Shown: piece by piece, positions 1 to 7,559 of the stretch | Numbering within the stretch: position 1 is the stretch's first letter | Layout: every line of letters starts with the position of its first letter | Source: Arenibacter sp. ARW7G5Y1 | GTDB taxonomy: Bacteria > Bacteroidota > Bacteroidia > Flavobacteriales > Flavobacteriaceae | NCBI RefSeq assembly: GCF_003201775.1 | Contig: NZ_QJJZ01000027.1 | Coordinates: 1-42,601 of the forward strand | DNA length: 42,601 nt | Direction of reading: 5' to 3' | Program-made: the position numbers and the translations under genes | Notes under the pieces: generated by a model | Database searches by the model: none | What the model saw: the letters and a program-made list of their open reading frames with translations, nothing else | What the model was told of the DNA's origin: nothing

Positions 1-215
1 GGCCTCATCAGGGGATCCAAAACGGAAATCGCAATTCGTTGGCCGCCAACCCCGTTCAAAAGAGCTTCAAGTACGCCTTCACCACCATCGGAAATCGGGA
101 TTTCGAAGATTTCGGCATTCGGAGCTACCTTTCTGATTCCCACAGCTATATTGGCAGCCACTTCTTGGGCCGATAAGCACTCCTTAAAAGAATCAGGGGC
201 TATTACGATTTTCAT
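1..215 (-). CDS. Glycerate kinase, N-terminal part (cut by window edge)
   Basis: The first 71 residues are visible, read on the minus strand from an ATG at 213-215; the rest lies outside the window. The protein opens with MKIVIAPDSFKECLSAQEVA and has ISDGGEGVLEALLNG near residues 42-56. Both the PDSFK and the DGGEG motifs are hallmarks of the GarK/GlxK glycerate kinase family (PF02595), which phosphorylates glycerate to 2-phosphoglycerate in the cytoplasm. It lies 108 bp downstream of a secreted esterase on the same strand, so the two may be co-transcribed. Across the intergenic region lie a hydroxyacid dehydrogenase and an HpcH-type aldolase, which could supply glycerate. Family assignment is firm; the exact substrate and the remainder of the gene cannot be judged. 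Confidence 0.9.
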   Translation of the reverse strand, partial: MKIVIAPDSFKECLSAQEVAANIAVGIRKVAPNAEIFEIPISDGGEGVLEALLNGVGGQRIAISVLDPLMR

Positions 216-323
216 TGTGTATTAATTGGCAAGGTTATCTTTGGAATCTTAAATAGATGTCGATAATTTATTAAATATCAACATGTAATAAATTAAATAT
301 GTCTTGTTAATTAGCAAATACTT

Positions 324-1142
324 CTAATCAATTTTCGATTTTAATCGCACAAAATCAACCAATAACGGGAAGGCCGGCTCTGTCATATTGTGTCCGTAAC
401 CGTCCATTTCGTATAGGGTAATGTCTTTATGCCCAACAACTTTCATCATCCTGTAGAAGTAGGCGTTCTCTTCGTAGCGTCCCAGCATTTCTTTTTCCCT
501 ATCTCCAGTAATCAATAAGGTGGACGGTGCATTTTTTCTCACGTGGTACAAAGGCGCTAGCTTGTCTATAACAGGCTGTTCCCCCGGAATACCCCTTTCC
601 TGCCTTATGGTAAAATGGGTAATGGTATGGCCGCTAAATGGGACTAGACCAGCGATCATATCCGAACTTAAATTATGTTTTTCAAGTCGGCTTTTATCCA
701 TAACCGCCATTAAGCCCAAGTAACCCCCTGCTGAATGTCCGGAGACAAATATCCTACTGGAATCGCCATTATAACGATCAATATTTTTATATACCCAAGC
801 AATTGCTGCAGCAGCATCCTCGATACAGGTTTCGGCCTTTACCTTTGGGGAAAGCCTATACCCTACACCAACTACACAAAATCCTTTTTCTTTTAAGGCA
901 GATGGTATTTCTTTTTTACCAGCAGTTAAACCTCCCCCATGAAACCAAATAACCACTGGGACTTTATGATCCACTTCCGGATATTGGATATCCAAAAGGT
1001 TTTGGTCCTGCATATATGTGCTCCGATCGGTAGTTGGGGTATCGTAGTAAAATATATTTTCTATCGTCTTATAGCTAAGGGCCTGACCATTGGCAATTAA
1101 GGGCAATACTGCCAAAAACATATAAATAACTAGCTTTTTCAT
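324..1142 (-). CDS. Secreted alpha/beta hydrolase (esterase, BD-FAE/HSL-like)
   Basis: This is a 272-residue protein with a Sec signal peptide (residues 1-19, ending ANGQ). It shows the HGGG oxyanion-hole motif at 68-71 and the nucleophile elbow GHSAGG with Ser137. A likely catalytic Asp lies in LLITGDREKE (around 214) and a likely His in GYGHN (around 252). This layout is that of carboxylesterases and feruloyl/acetyl esterase-like enzymes (alpha/beta hydrolase fold 3, BD-FAE). In a carbohydrate setting such enzymes often remove acyl groups from sugars, but the substrate here is not known. The gene precedes glycerate kinase on the minus strand and is divergent from the dehydrogenase/aldolase/glycoside-hydrolase run, which suggests a shared locus. 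Kynurenine-formamidase-like or peptidase-like activities remain possible. Confidence 0.8.
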   Translation of the reverse strand: MKKLVIYMFLAVLPLIANGQALSYKTIENIFYYDTPTTDRSTYMQDQNLLDIQYPEVDHKVPVVIWFHGGGLTAGKKEIPSALKEKGFCVVGVGYRLSPKVKAETCIEDAAAAIAWVYKNIDRYNGDSSRIFVSGHSAGGYLGLMAVMDKSRLEKHNLSSDMIAGLVPFSGHTITHFTIRQERGIPGEQPVIDKLAPLYHVRKNAPSTLLITGDREKEMLGRYEENAYFYRMMKVVGHKDITLYEMDGYGHNMTEPAFPLLVDFVRLKSKID

Positions 1143-1640
1143 GGCTTAACTATAATTTAAAATGATTATATGGATATGAATTTTCCCCTAATATCATAAA
1201 AACAGTTTAAATAAATTATCCTTTTTTGTTTAAAAGATAAAATAGGATTAAATACGGTACCCCATGAAACCCTCTAAGTACCTTAATGATTTATTAAGCA
1301 CTAAAGTCAATATATAATCTGAATTGGATAAAATTTAGGCTATAAAACGTCTATGATATAGGTTATATTTGTATGGAAGGTCTTTCTCAATGGTGTGCCC
1401 CGAGCCTATTGATACACATAAAGTTTGATGTTTAATTTTTAGTTGTTTCAATTATGGATTTTAAATTGATGACCAGTGATTTAAAGATATTTACTTAATT
1501 TTTAAATTTAAGTATTGATGTCAATTTTAAGCGGCAATGTTAGGTTATATATAATAGGTGTTGTTAACTTGAAGCGTGGCCAATACGTAGTTGTATTTAG
1601 TTGAAAAAGCCTATTGATAAGTAAAAAAATAATTTTGAAT
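1143..1640. other. Divergent intergenic region upstream of the sugar-acid genes
   Basis: About 500 bp separate the minus-strand esterase from the plus-strand dehydrogenase. I see no credible open reading frame. The region is very AT-rich. One Bacteroidetes -7-like box, TATATTTG, occurs on the plus strand at 1364-1371, but no TTG lies at the expected 17-23 bp upstream, so it is a weak promoter candidate. A region this long between divergent catabolic genes would be a natural place for regulator binding, but I found no clear operator palindrome. Confidence 0.4.
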
Positions 1641-2606
1641 ATGAAAATTGTTGTTCTAGACGGACATACCTTAAATCCGGGCGACTTAAGCTGGGGAAAA
1701 TTAAAGGAATTTGGTGAGTTAACGGTTCATGACAGAACCGATTATAATAATGATATAATTATTAAAACCATAGGTAATGCAGAGATTGTCCTTACCAACA
1801 AAACACCCTTGCCCAAAGAAGTTTTGGACAAAGTGCCTTCCTTGAAATATATAGGGGTGTTGGCCACGGGTTACAATATTGTTGATGTGGACACCGCCAA
1901 AAAATTGGGTATGGTAGTCACCAATGTGCCCAGCTACGGAACTACCGCCGTGGCGCAGATGACCATGGCCCTATTGTTGGAAATGTGCCATCATGTAGGA
2001 GACCATAATCGTGCCGTGAAGGAAGGGGAATGGTCCAAAAGCAAAGATTTCTGTTTTTGGAACTACCCCCTTATAGAATTGGATGGCAAAACTTTAGGTA
2101 TTATCGGTTTTGGTAGAATTGGGCAGGCTACGGCCAAATTGGCCCAGGCATTTGGTATGAATATTTTGACTTCAGGGAGCAGAAAGAGACCTGAATTGGA
2201 GAGCGGCAGTTGTAAACAGGTGGCTATGGATGAACTCCTAATGCAATCGGATGTAATAAGTCTACATTGTCCTCTTACCCCTGAAACGGAAGGAATTATA
2301 AATGCTTCCAATATTTCCAAAATGAAAGATGGAGCCATGATTATTAACACCTCTCGCGGACAATTGATCGTAGAGCAGGATTTAAAGGAAGCTTTGGACA
2401 ATGGTAAACTTGCCGGGGCGGCCCTTGATGTAGTTTCCAAGGAGCCCATTGCTGGGGACAATCCATTACTAAGGGCCAATAACTGTATCATTACGCCCCA
2501 TATTGCCTGGGCCCCAAAGGAATCAAGGAGTAGATTGTTAAATACCGCCCTTGAAAATTTGGAAGCTTTTTTAAACGGGAACCCTATTAATGTAGTGAAC
2601 AATTAA
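1641..2606 (+). CDS. D-2-hydroxyacid dehydrogenase (hydroxypyruvate/glycerate dehydrogenase-like)
   Basis: This is a 321-residue NAD(P)-dependent oxidoreductase. I chose the ATG at 1641 (MKIVVLDGHTLN) because it aligns with the usual family start; an in-frame TTG at 1614 would add nine residues with no support. The Rossmann motif GIIGFGRIGQ lies at about 152-161. The catalytic Arg is in NTSRGQ (about 238), the Glu in SKEP (about 266) and the His in TPHIAW (about 286), all in family order. The family reduces 2-keto acids such as hydroxypyruvate or glyoxylate to D-hydroxyacids. With an aldolase 39 bp downstream and a glycerate kinase across the divergent region, a role in making glycerate is likely. 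Tartronate semialdehyde reduction is normally done by a different family (GarR), so hydroxypyruvate is the safer substrate guess. Confidence 0.88.
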   Translation: MKIVVLDGHTLNPGDLSWGKLKEFGELTVHDRTDYNNDIIIKTIGNAEIVLTNKTPLPKEVLDKVPSLKYIGVLATGYNIVDVDTAKKLGMVVTNVPSYGTTAVAQMTMALLLEMCHHVGDHNRAVKEGEWSKSKDFCFWNYPLIELDGKTLGIIGFGRIGQATAKLAQAFGMNILTSGSRKRPELESGSCKQVAMDELLMQSDVISLHCPLTPETEGIINASNISKMKDGAMIINTSRGQLIVEQDLKEALDNGKLAGAALDVVSKEPIAGDNPLLRANNCIITPHIAWAPKESRSRLLNTALENLEAFLNGNPINVVNN

Positions 2607-2645
2607 GTCCATATCCTTATTCCAGAGACCATAAATTCCAGACCA

Positions 2646-3452
2646 ATGGCATTGAACCTAAAACTAAGTAACAACCAAAATATCTATGGGACCTGTATTT
2701 TGTCTACTTCTCCCATTTGGTCCAAGGTTGTAAAAGGGATGGGCCTGGATTTTGTTTTTCTGGACACGGAACATGTTCCCTTGGACAGAACGGAACTAAC
2801 CCTTTTATGTCAGGTGTATAGCGCCCATGGTATGTCCCCAGTTGTTCGTATACCAAGTCCAGACCCCTATTCGGCATGTATGGCCAAAGATGCTGGGGCT
2901 GTGGGGGTACTTGCCCCTTACATTGAAAATATAGATCAAGTACAACAAATGGTAGGCGCCACCAAGTATAGACCCTTGAAGGGGGAGCGACTGCAAAATG
3001 TGCTTAGCGGAAAGGAAGAATTATCGGCAGCATTAAAATCGTATTTGCACAACTTCAATCAGGACAGTTTGTGTTTTATAAATATAGAGAGTACCATCGC
3101 GGTACAGAGATTGGACGAGCTTATTAAAGTTCCTGGTTTGGACGGAATCATTATAGGCCCTCACGATCTATCGATAAATATGGGATTGCCGGAACAATAT
3201 GATCACCCCGATTTTGTGGGGACCGTGAAAAATATAATACGCAAGGCCAGGGCAAAAGGGCTGGCTGCGGGAATTCATTTTCCCGCCCATCCGGAATATC
3301 AGATAAAGTACGTCAAGGAAGGTGCCAATATTGTTTTGCACAGTTCGGATATGCGTCTCTTTAGTCAAAAACTTTCTGAGGATCTCAGTAGTATTAAACA
3401 GGCTTTGGGCGATAACCACAATTTGTCGGCCGGCGGCGAGTTGGCAATTTAA
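2646..3452 (+). CDS. HpcH/HpaI-family class II aldolase
   Basis: This 268-residue cytoplasmic aldolase belongs to the HpcH/HpaI (PF03328) family, whose members split 2-keto-3-deoxy sugar acids or 4-hydroxy-2-oxo diacids into pyruvate and an aldehyde. Family signatures include FLDTEHVPLDR near the N-terminus, RIPSPDPYSACMAKDAGA, the metal-ligand Glu in INIEST, and GPHDLSINMG with the second metal ligand Asp. The closest characterised activities would be GarL (2-keto-3-deoxyglucarate aldolase), HpaI and YfaU (2-keto-3-deoxyrhamnonate aldolase); sequence alone does not separate these. It sits between the hydroxyacid dehydrogenase and the secreted hydrolase on the same strand with short gaps, consistent with an operon. 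The C-terminal tail (about 15 residues, glycine-rich) seems slightly longer than needed for the barrel. Confidence 0.88.
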   Translation: MALNLKLSNNQNIYGTCILSTSPIWSKVVKGMGLDFVFLDTEHVPLDRTELTLLCQVYSAHGMSPVVRIPSPDPYSACMAKDAGAVGVLAPYIENIDQVQQMVGATKYRPLKGERLQNVLSGKEELSAALKSYLHNFNQDSLCFINIESTIAVQRLDELIKVPGLDGIIIGPHDLSINMGLPEQYDHPDFVGTVKNIIRKARAKGLAAGIHFPAHPEYQIKYVKEGANIVLHSSDMRLFSQKLSEDLSSIKQALGDNHNLSAGGELAI

Positions 3453-3498
3453 TAGTAAAGGAAATACAGCTCGTTACTAGGTAATTAAATTAATTTAT

Positions 3499-5943
3499 AT
3501 GAACAGAATTTTTAAACTTTCCCTGTACTTAATTCTGTTTATAGTTTTTGTTCCATCTACTCTTTTTGGACAAAAGGTCGATTTAAGTGAAGCTCAAATA
3601 ATCAGTTTGGGGAAGAGGGATCCCTTGGTCCTAAATGCCATCACCCTTTTACAGGAGGAAGTAGCTAAAAGGAGTAGTATTGCACTGTCTAAGGGAAATA
3701 AAATACCGAAACAAACCCAAAGTGCTATAATTGTCGGACTTGAAAAGGATCTTGATAAATTACCGTTGGAATACTGGCGGCACTTGATGGCTATGCCAGA
3801 AATAAAATCGGAAGGTTACAAGATAACCGTGGTTCCCAAAACTAAAGTTGTACTTGTGGTGGGGAACGATGCCAGAGGTGTGCTATATGGAGTTGGAAAA
3901 CTTTTAAGGAAATTGGAAATGTCCCAGAGACAAATTTTGTTGCCTTCCGATCTGAATATGGCTACCAGTCCGGCCTTTCCGATAAGGGGCCACCAATTGG
4001 GCTATCGCCCAAAGACCAATTCCTATGACGCATTTTCAGTAGAACAATTTGATGAATATATCCGTGATTTGGTAGTTTTTGGTGCCAATAGTATTGAAAT
4101 AATGCCACCCCGTACCGATGATGACTTCACCAGTGTTCATATGAAGATCCCAGCGATTGAAATGATTGTGGAACAATCCAAAATTTGTGATAAATATGGC
4201 ATGGATGTTTGGATGTGGTATCCCAATATGGGATCGGATTATACAAGTCCCGACTCCTTAAAGTTGGAAATTGAGGAGCGCCGTAAGGTGTTCAAAGCAG
4301 TGCCTAGATTGGATGCGTTATTTGTTCCAGGAGGAGATCCAGGGGATCTTGAGCCTGATGAATTGTTCAACTGGCTGGAAAAGGAAGCCGCAGTGCTACA
4401 GGAGTATCATCCCAATGCCAAAATTTGGGTATCCCCTCAGGTTTTTAGACCCACCAATGCCTGGTTTGAAACTTTTTATGCACATGTAAACAAAGGCTAC
4501 CCTTGGTTTGGTGGCATTGTATTTGGACCATGGATTAAAACACCTATTAAAGAAATCAGGGAGCGCTTAAATCCGGGGATTCCTATAAGACGATACCCGG
4601 ATATAACCCATAGTTTAAGCAGTCAATACCCCATTCCACATTGGGATTTGGCCTATGCCATTACCCTTGGCAGGGAGTGTATTAATCCAAGGCCCATCGA
4701 CCAGAAAATTATTCACAATGCCTTTGACCAATATGCACAGGGAAGTATAAGTTATTCCGAAGGTACCAATGACGATGTTAACAAGATGGTATGGAGTGAT
4801 CAGGATTGGGATCCGGAAACACCCGTAATGGAAACCTTACGGGATTATGCACGCTATTTTATGGGTCCCCAATATATTGAGGCTGTTTCCCAAGGATTAA
4901 TGGCCTTGGAAAAAAACCTTCAAGGCCCCTTACTTACCAACGATGGTGTAATTAGAACCTTGCAGCAGTGGCAGGAACTGGAAAAAAATGCTACAAAGGA
5001 AGTATTGGGTAATTTTCGTTTTCAAATGGGACTCATAAGGGCCTATTTTGACGCTTATCAATATAGAAGATTGATTTATGAGACGGAATTGGAACAAAGG
5101 GCAAGGGAAATTTTATCCGAGGCAAGAACTATGGGGCCTATCAAAGCCATTGCAGCAGCCAAAGCTATTTTATATAAGGCGAAGTTGCAACCTGTAATGC
5201 CGGAATGGAAAAATAGATGCTTTTCCTTGGCCGATGGACTGTTTAAAAGCATAGGCGCCCAATTAACGGTAGACAAACATTTTGCCGCTGCTGGGCGAGG
5301 AAATTTTATAGATAATATTGATGTTCCCTTGAACGATGGTATGTGGCTAATAGACCAACTTTCCATGATTGAAAGGAATGGAACTGAGGTTGATAAAATG
5401 GAGGCCATAGCCAATTTGTTGGAGCGGAATAACCCGGGGCCTGGTGGATATTATGACAATTTCGGAACACCAGGTAGTTGGAACAGGGTGGTTTCCGATT
5501 CTAGTTATGAAGAAGACCCTGGCGGGTTGAAATCCCCCCGGGTCAGTTTTGGCGTAGGCCTGCGAGGTGAAGAATGGGTACATGAAATAACGGCCGTGGG
5601 CTTTGATGGGCATACAACTCCATTATCTTGGATGAACCAAGTTACGGCCTTGTATGACGAACCCTTACAAATGGTGTACCCTAATTTGGATCCTGAGGGC
5701 TCCTATTTAATTAGGGTGGGTTATACAGGGCGTTTCCGTTCAAAAATTAAATTGATGGCAGAGAACGAATTGATACACGATTACATTATTACCGGAGACC
5801 AGCCCATATATGAGTTTAAAGTTCCTGCCAACACCTTACAGGACGGAATACTTGAACTGGAATGGAGCTGTGGGGAGGGAGAACGGGGATCCCAAGTTTC
5901 CGAAATTTGGATTATAAAGGAAGATGAAATGAATAAAAAGTAA
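3499..5943 (+). CDS. Large secreted glycoside-hydrolase-like protein (alpha-glucuronidase/GH20-like architecture)
   Basis: This 814-residue protein carries a signal peptide (about 1-24, ending LFGQ). Residues about 30-160 resemble the small alpha/beta N-terminal domain that precedes the barrel in GH20, GH67 and GH84 enzymes, including YKITVV and GNDARGVLYGVGKLLRKLE. A TIM-barrel-like part follows, starting SPAFPIRGHQLGYRP, with DEYIRDLVVFGANSIEIMPP. Acid-rich candidate active-site stretches are FVPGGDPGDLEPDE (about 275-288) and YSEGTNDDVNK (about 418-428). A helical region and a C-terminal beta-rich segment (about 640-814) complete it. The overall look fits enzymes annotated as alpha-glucuronidase-family hydrolases in Bacteroidetes, but I cannot assign a CAZy family. 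It is probably exported to the periplasm or cell surface and may release a uronic or aminosugar feeding the aldolase pathway encoded upstream. Its stop is 3 bp before the next start. Confidence 0.65.
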   Translation: MNRIFKLSLYLILFIVFVPSTLFGQKVDLSEAQIISLGKRDPLVLNAITLLQEEVAKRSSIALSKGNKIPKQTQSAIIVGLEKDLDKLPLEYWRHLMAMPEIKSEGYKITVVPKTKVVLVVGNDARGVLYGVGKLLRKLEMSQRQILLPSDLNMATSPAFPIRGHQLGYRPKTNSYDAFSVEQFDEYIRDLVVFGANSIEIMPPRTDDDFTSVHMKIPAIEMIVEQSKICDKYGMDVWMWYPNMGSDYTSPDSLKLEIEERRKVFKAVPRLDALFVPGGDPGDLEPDELFNWLEKEAAVLQEYHPNAKIWVSPQVFRPTNAWFETFYAHVNKGYPWFGGIVFGPWIKTPIKEIRERLNPGIPIRRYPDITHSLSSQYPIPHWDLAYAITLGRECINPRPIDQKIIHNAFDQYAQGSISYSEGTNDDVNKMVWSDQDWDPETPVMETLRDYARYFMGPQYIEAVSQGLMALEKNLQGPLLTNDGVIRTLQQWQELEKNATKEVLGNFRFQMGLIRAYFDAYQYRRLIYETELEQRAREILSEARTMGPIKAIAAAKAILYKAKLQPVMPEWKNRCFSLADGLFKSIGAQLTVDKHFAAAGRGNFIDNIDVPLNDGMWLIDQLSMIERNGTEVDKMEAIANLLERNNPGPGGYYDNFGTPGSWNRVVSDSSYEEDPGGLKSPRVSFGVGLRGEEWVHEITAVGFDGHTTPLSWMNQVTALYDEPLQMVYPNLDPEGSYLIRVGYTGRFRSKIKLMAENELIHDYIITGDQPIYEFKVPANTLQDGILELEWSCGEGERGSQVSEIWIIKEDEMNKK

Positions 5944-5946
5944 GTC

Positions 5947-6909
5947 ATGGAGGACAAAAAGAAAGATTGGGCCAGTAGAAGAAAGTTTATTCTTCAATCG
6001 GGCCTGGCCGTTGTAGCCATACCATTTACACAGATTTCCTGTCAAAATTCAAATGAAAGGAAAGCAATAGAAGAAAATGAGGATTCCTTTGAATTTGCGT
6101 TTCTAACGGATATACATATAAAACCGGAAATGAATGCGCCAAAAGGATTTCAAATGGCCATAGACAAGGTAAATGAATTGAAACCGGATTTTGTACTTAC
6201 CGGAGGGGATTTGGTATATGACACGATGCGCGGTAATTTTGATCAAAGTGAATCTTTGTTCACCCTCTATAAGAACATGTGTAAGGGCTTTAATATGCCT
6301 GTTTATAATTGTATTGGTAATCATGACCTTTTTGCCATCTATGAGGAAAGTCCAGAGTCTGAAGATCATCCCGATTATAAATACGGAATGTGGGAAAGAC
6401 ATTTTGGGGACACTTACTACTCTTTTGATCATAAAGGCTGGCATTTTATTACATTAAATTCCTTGGATGTAACAGAAAATAAAAGATATCAGGGCACCTT
6501 TCATGATAAACAGTTGGCATGGTTAAGAGAGGATATTGCAAAGGTGGATAAAGACACCCCCATAATCATCACCACCCATATTCCTATGATTTGCACCTAT
6601 TCCCAATTAAACGGTAGTGAAGGTAGTAGAACTGTCAACAATGCTTCCGATGTATTTAAGATATTGGAAGGCCATAATTTAAAACTGGTTTTACAAGGAC
6701 ATATTCATTGGAAGGAATACGGATTTATCAATGACCGATTTCATTTTTTAACGGGAGGCTCCATTGCAGGGAACGGATGGAAAGGAAGAAGGCACAATAC
6801 CAAGGAAGGCTTTGTTAGAATTAGGGTAAGTGGAAACGACTTTTCATGGGAGTACATAGACCACGGTTGGGAAGCCGAAAGGCTTAAATTGGCGGAAAAT
6901 AACATTTAG
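5947..6909 (+). CDS. Exported calcineurin-like metallophosphoesterase
   Basis: This is a 320-residue protein with the five canonical motif blocks of the calcineurin-like phosphoesterase fold (PF00149): FLTDIHI, GGDLVYD, IGNHDLF, TTHIPM and LQGHIHWKE. These supply the His, Asp and Asn ligands of a dinuclear metal site. The N-terminus reads SRRKFILQSGLAVVAIPF, a twin-arginine-type signal, followed by ISC, which could be a poor lipobox. Export by Tat and action in the periplasm are therefore likely. It begins 3 bp after the stop of the glycoside-hydrolase-like gene, so the two are translationally linked. The substrate is unknown; phosphodiesters, phosphomonoesters of sugars, or nucleotides are all possible. 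The motif set is intact, so the protein should be active. Confidence 0.85.
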   Translation: MEDKKKDWASRRKFILQSGLAVVAIPFTQISCQNSNERKAIEENEDSFEFAFLTDIHIKPEMNAPKGFQMAIDKVNELKPDFVLTGGDLVYDTMRGNFDQSESLFTLYKNMCKGFNMPVYNCIGNHDLFAIYEESPESEDHPDYKYGMWERHFGDTYYSFDHKGWHFITLNSLDVTENKRYQGTFHDKQLAWLREDIAKVDKDTPIIITTHIPMICTYSQLNGSEGSRTVNNASDVFKILEGHNLKLVLQGHIHWKEYGFINDRFHFLTGGSIAGNGWKGRRHNTKEGFVRIRVSGNDFSWEYIDHGWEAERLKLAENNI

Positions 6910-6959
6910 GGTTTTAAAATTATTATCAGTTAAATTAGAAGTTGGGATATTTTTTTAAA

Positions 6960-7472
6960 ATGAAGGTTAGAGCAAATATCGATTTTACTACCCTTTTGGA
7001 AGAGGTCTATACGCCTTGCGGACTAAAAGTGTCCAACCATGTGCAGGACAAGGAAGGTAAAGAATATGAAGCCTCCTCATTTCAATTGGATGCGTTACGG
7101 GTTATATCAAGAAAGGCTAAGATCACTCCAAAGAAAATTGGGCAATTCGTTACCTTATGGAAAAGAGATGCGAATGGCGAAACAACTCCCTATGAAGAGA
7201 CCGATAAGGTAGATTTATTCGTAATAAATATCCAAGAAGGACCACATAGTGGACAATTTGTATTTCCCAAGGACGTTCTGATGGAAAAAGGCATAGTATC
7301 CCATACCAAAAAAGAAGGGAAACGTGGCTTTAGGATATATCCTCCCTGGTCCCAACCTACCAACAAAACAGCTCTATCTACCCAGAAATGGCAGTTGGAA
7401 TATTATTTGGGAATTGGTCAGCATCCAAAAACGGACATCGGTAAGGCAAAATACCTTTATCAACTGAAGTAA
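6960..7472 (+). CDS. MepB family protein
   Basis: This 170-residue protein starts at the ATG at 6960 (MKVRANIDFTTLLEEVYTP); an in-frame TTG 18 bp upstream is less likely. Features include YEASSFQLDALRVISRKAKITP, KKIGQFVTLWKRD and QEGPHSGQFVFPKDVL, then a C-terminal WQLEYY segment. These match the MepB family (PF08877), named for the third gene of the Staphylococcus mepRAB multidrug-efflux locus. MepB itself has no established biochemical role. Here there is no mepR or mepA nearby. It lies 50 bp after the metallophosphoesterase and could be read through from that operon, but its product is probably an unrelated cytoplasmic protein. It converges on the ABC permease gene. Confidence 0.75.
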   Translation: MKVRANIDFTTLLEEVYTPCGLKVSNHVQDKEGKEYEASSFQLDALRVISRKAKITPKKIGQFVTLWKRDANGETTPYEETDKVDLFVINIQEGPHSGQFVFPKDVLMEKGIVSHTKKEGKRGFRIYPPWSQPTNKTALSTQKWQLEYYLGIGQHPKTDIGKAKYLYQLK

Positions 7473-7559
7473 TGACAATTTTGGGATGCCGTGGATATTG
7501 TTAGTCACTCCTTTGACCATCCTTTTTTGTTTGGTAAACAGAGACAGGTCAGATTATGG

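Noticed and set aside
2063..2602. 179-codon minus-strand frame
   Set aside because: Antisense to the dehydrogenase, whose catalytic motifs fill the same DNA.
6942..6959. TTG start of the MepB gene at 6942
   Set aside because: The ATG at 6960 gives the expected family N-terminus; the added six residues are unsupported.
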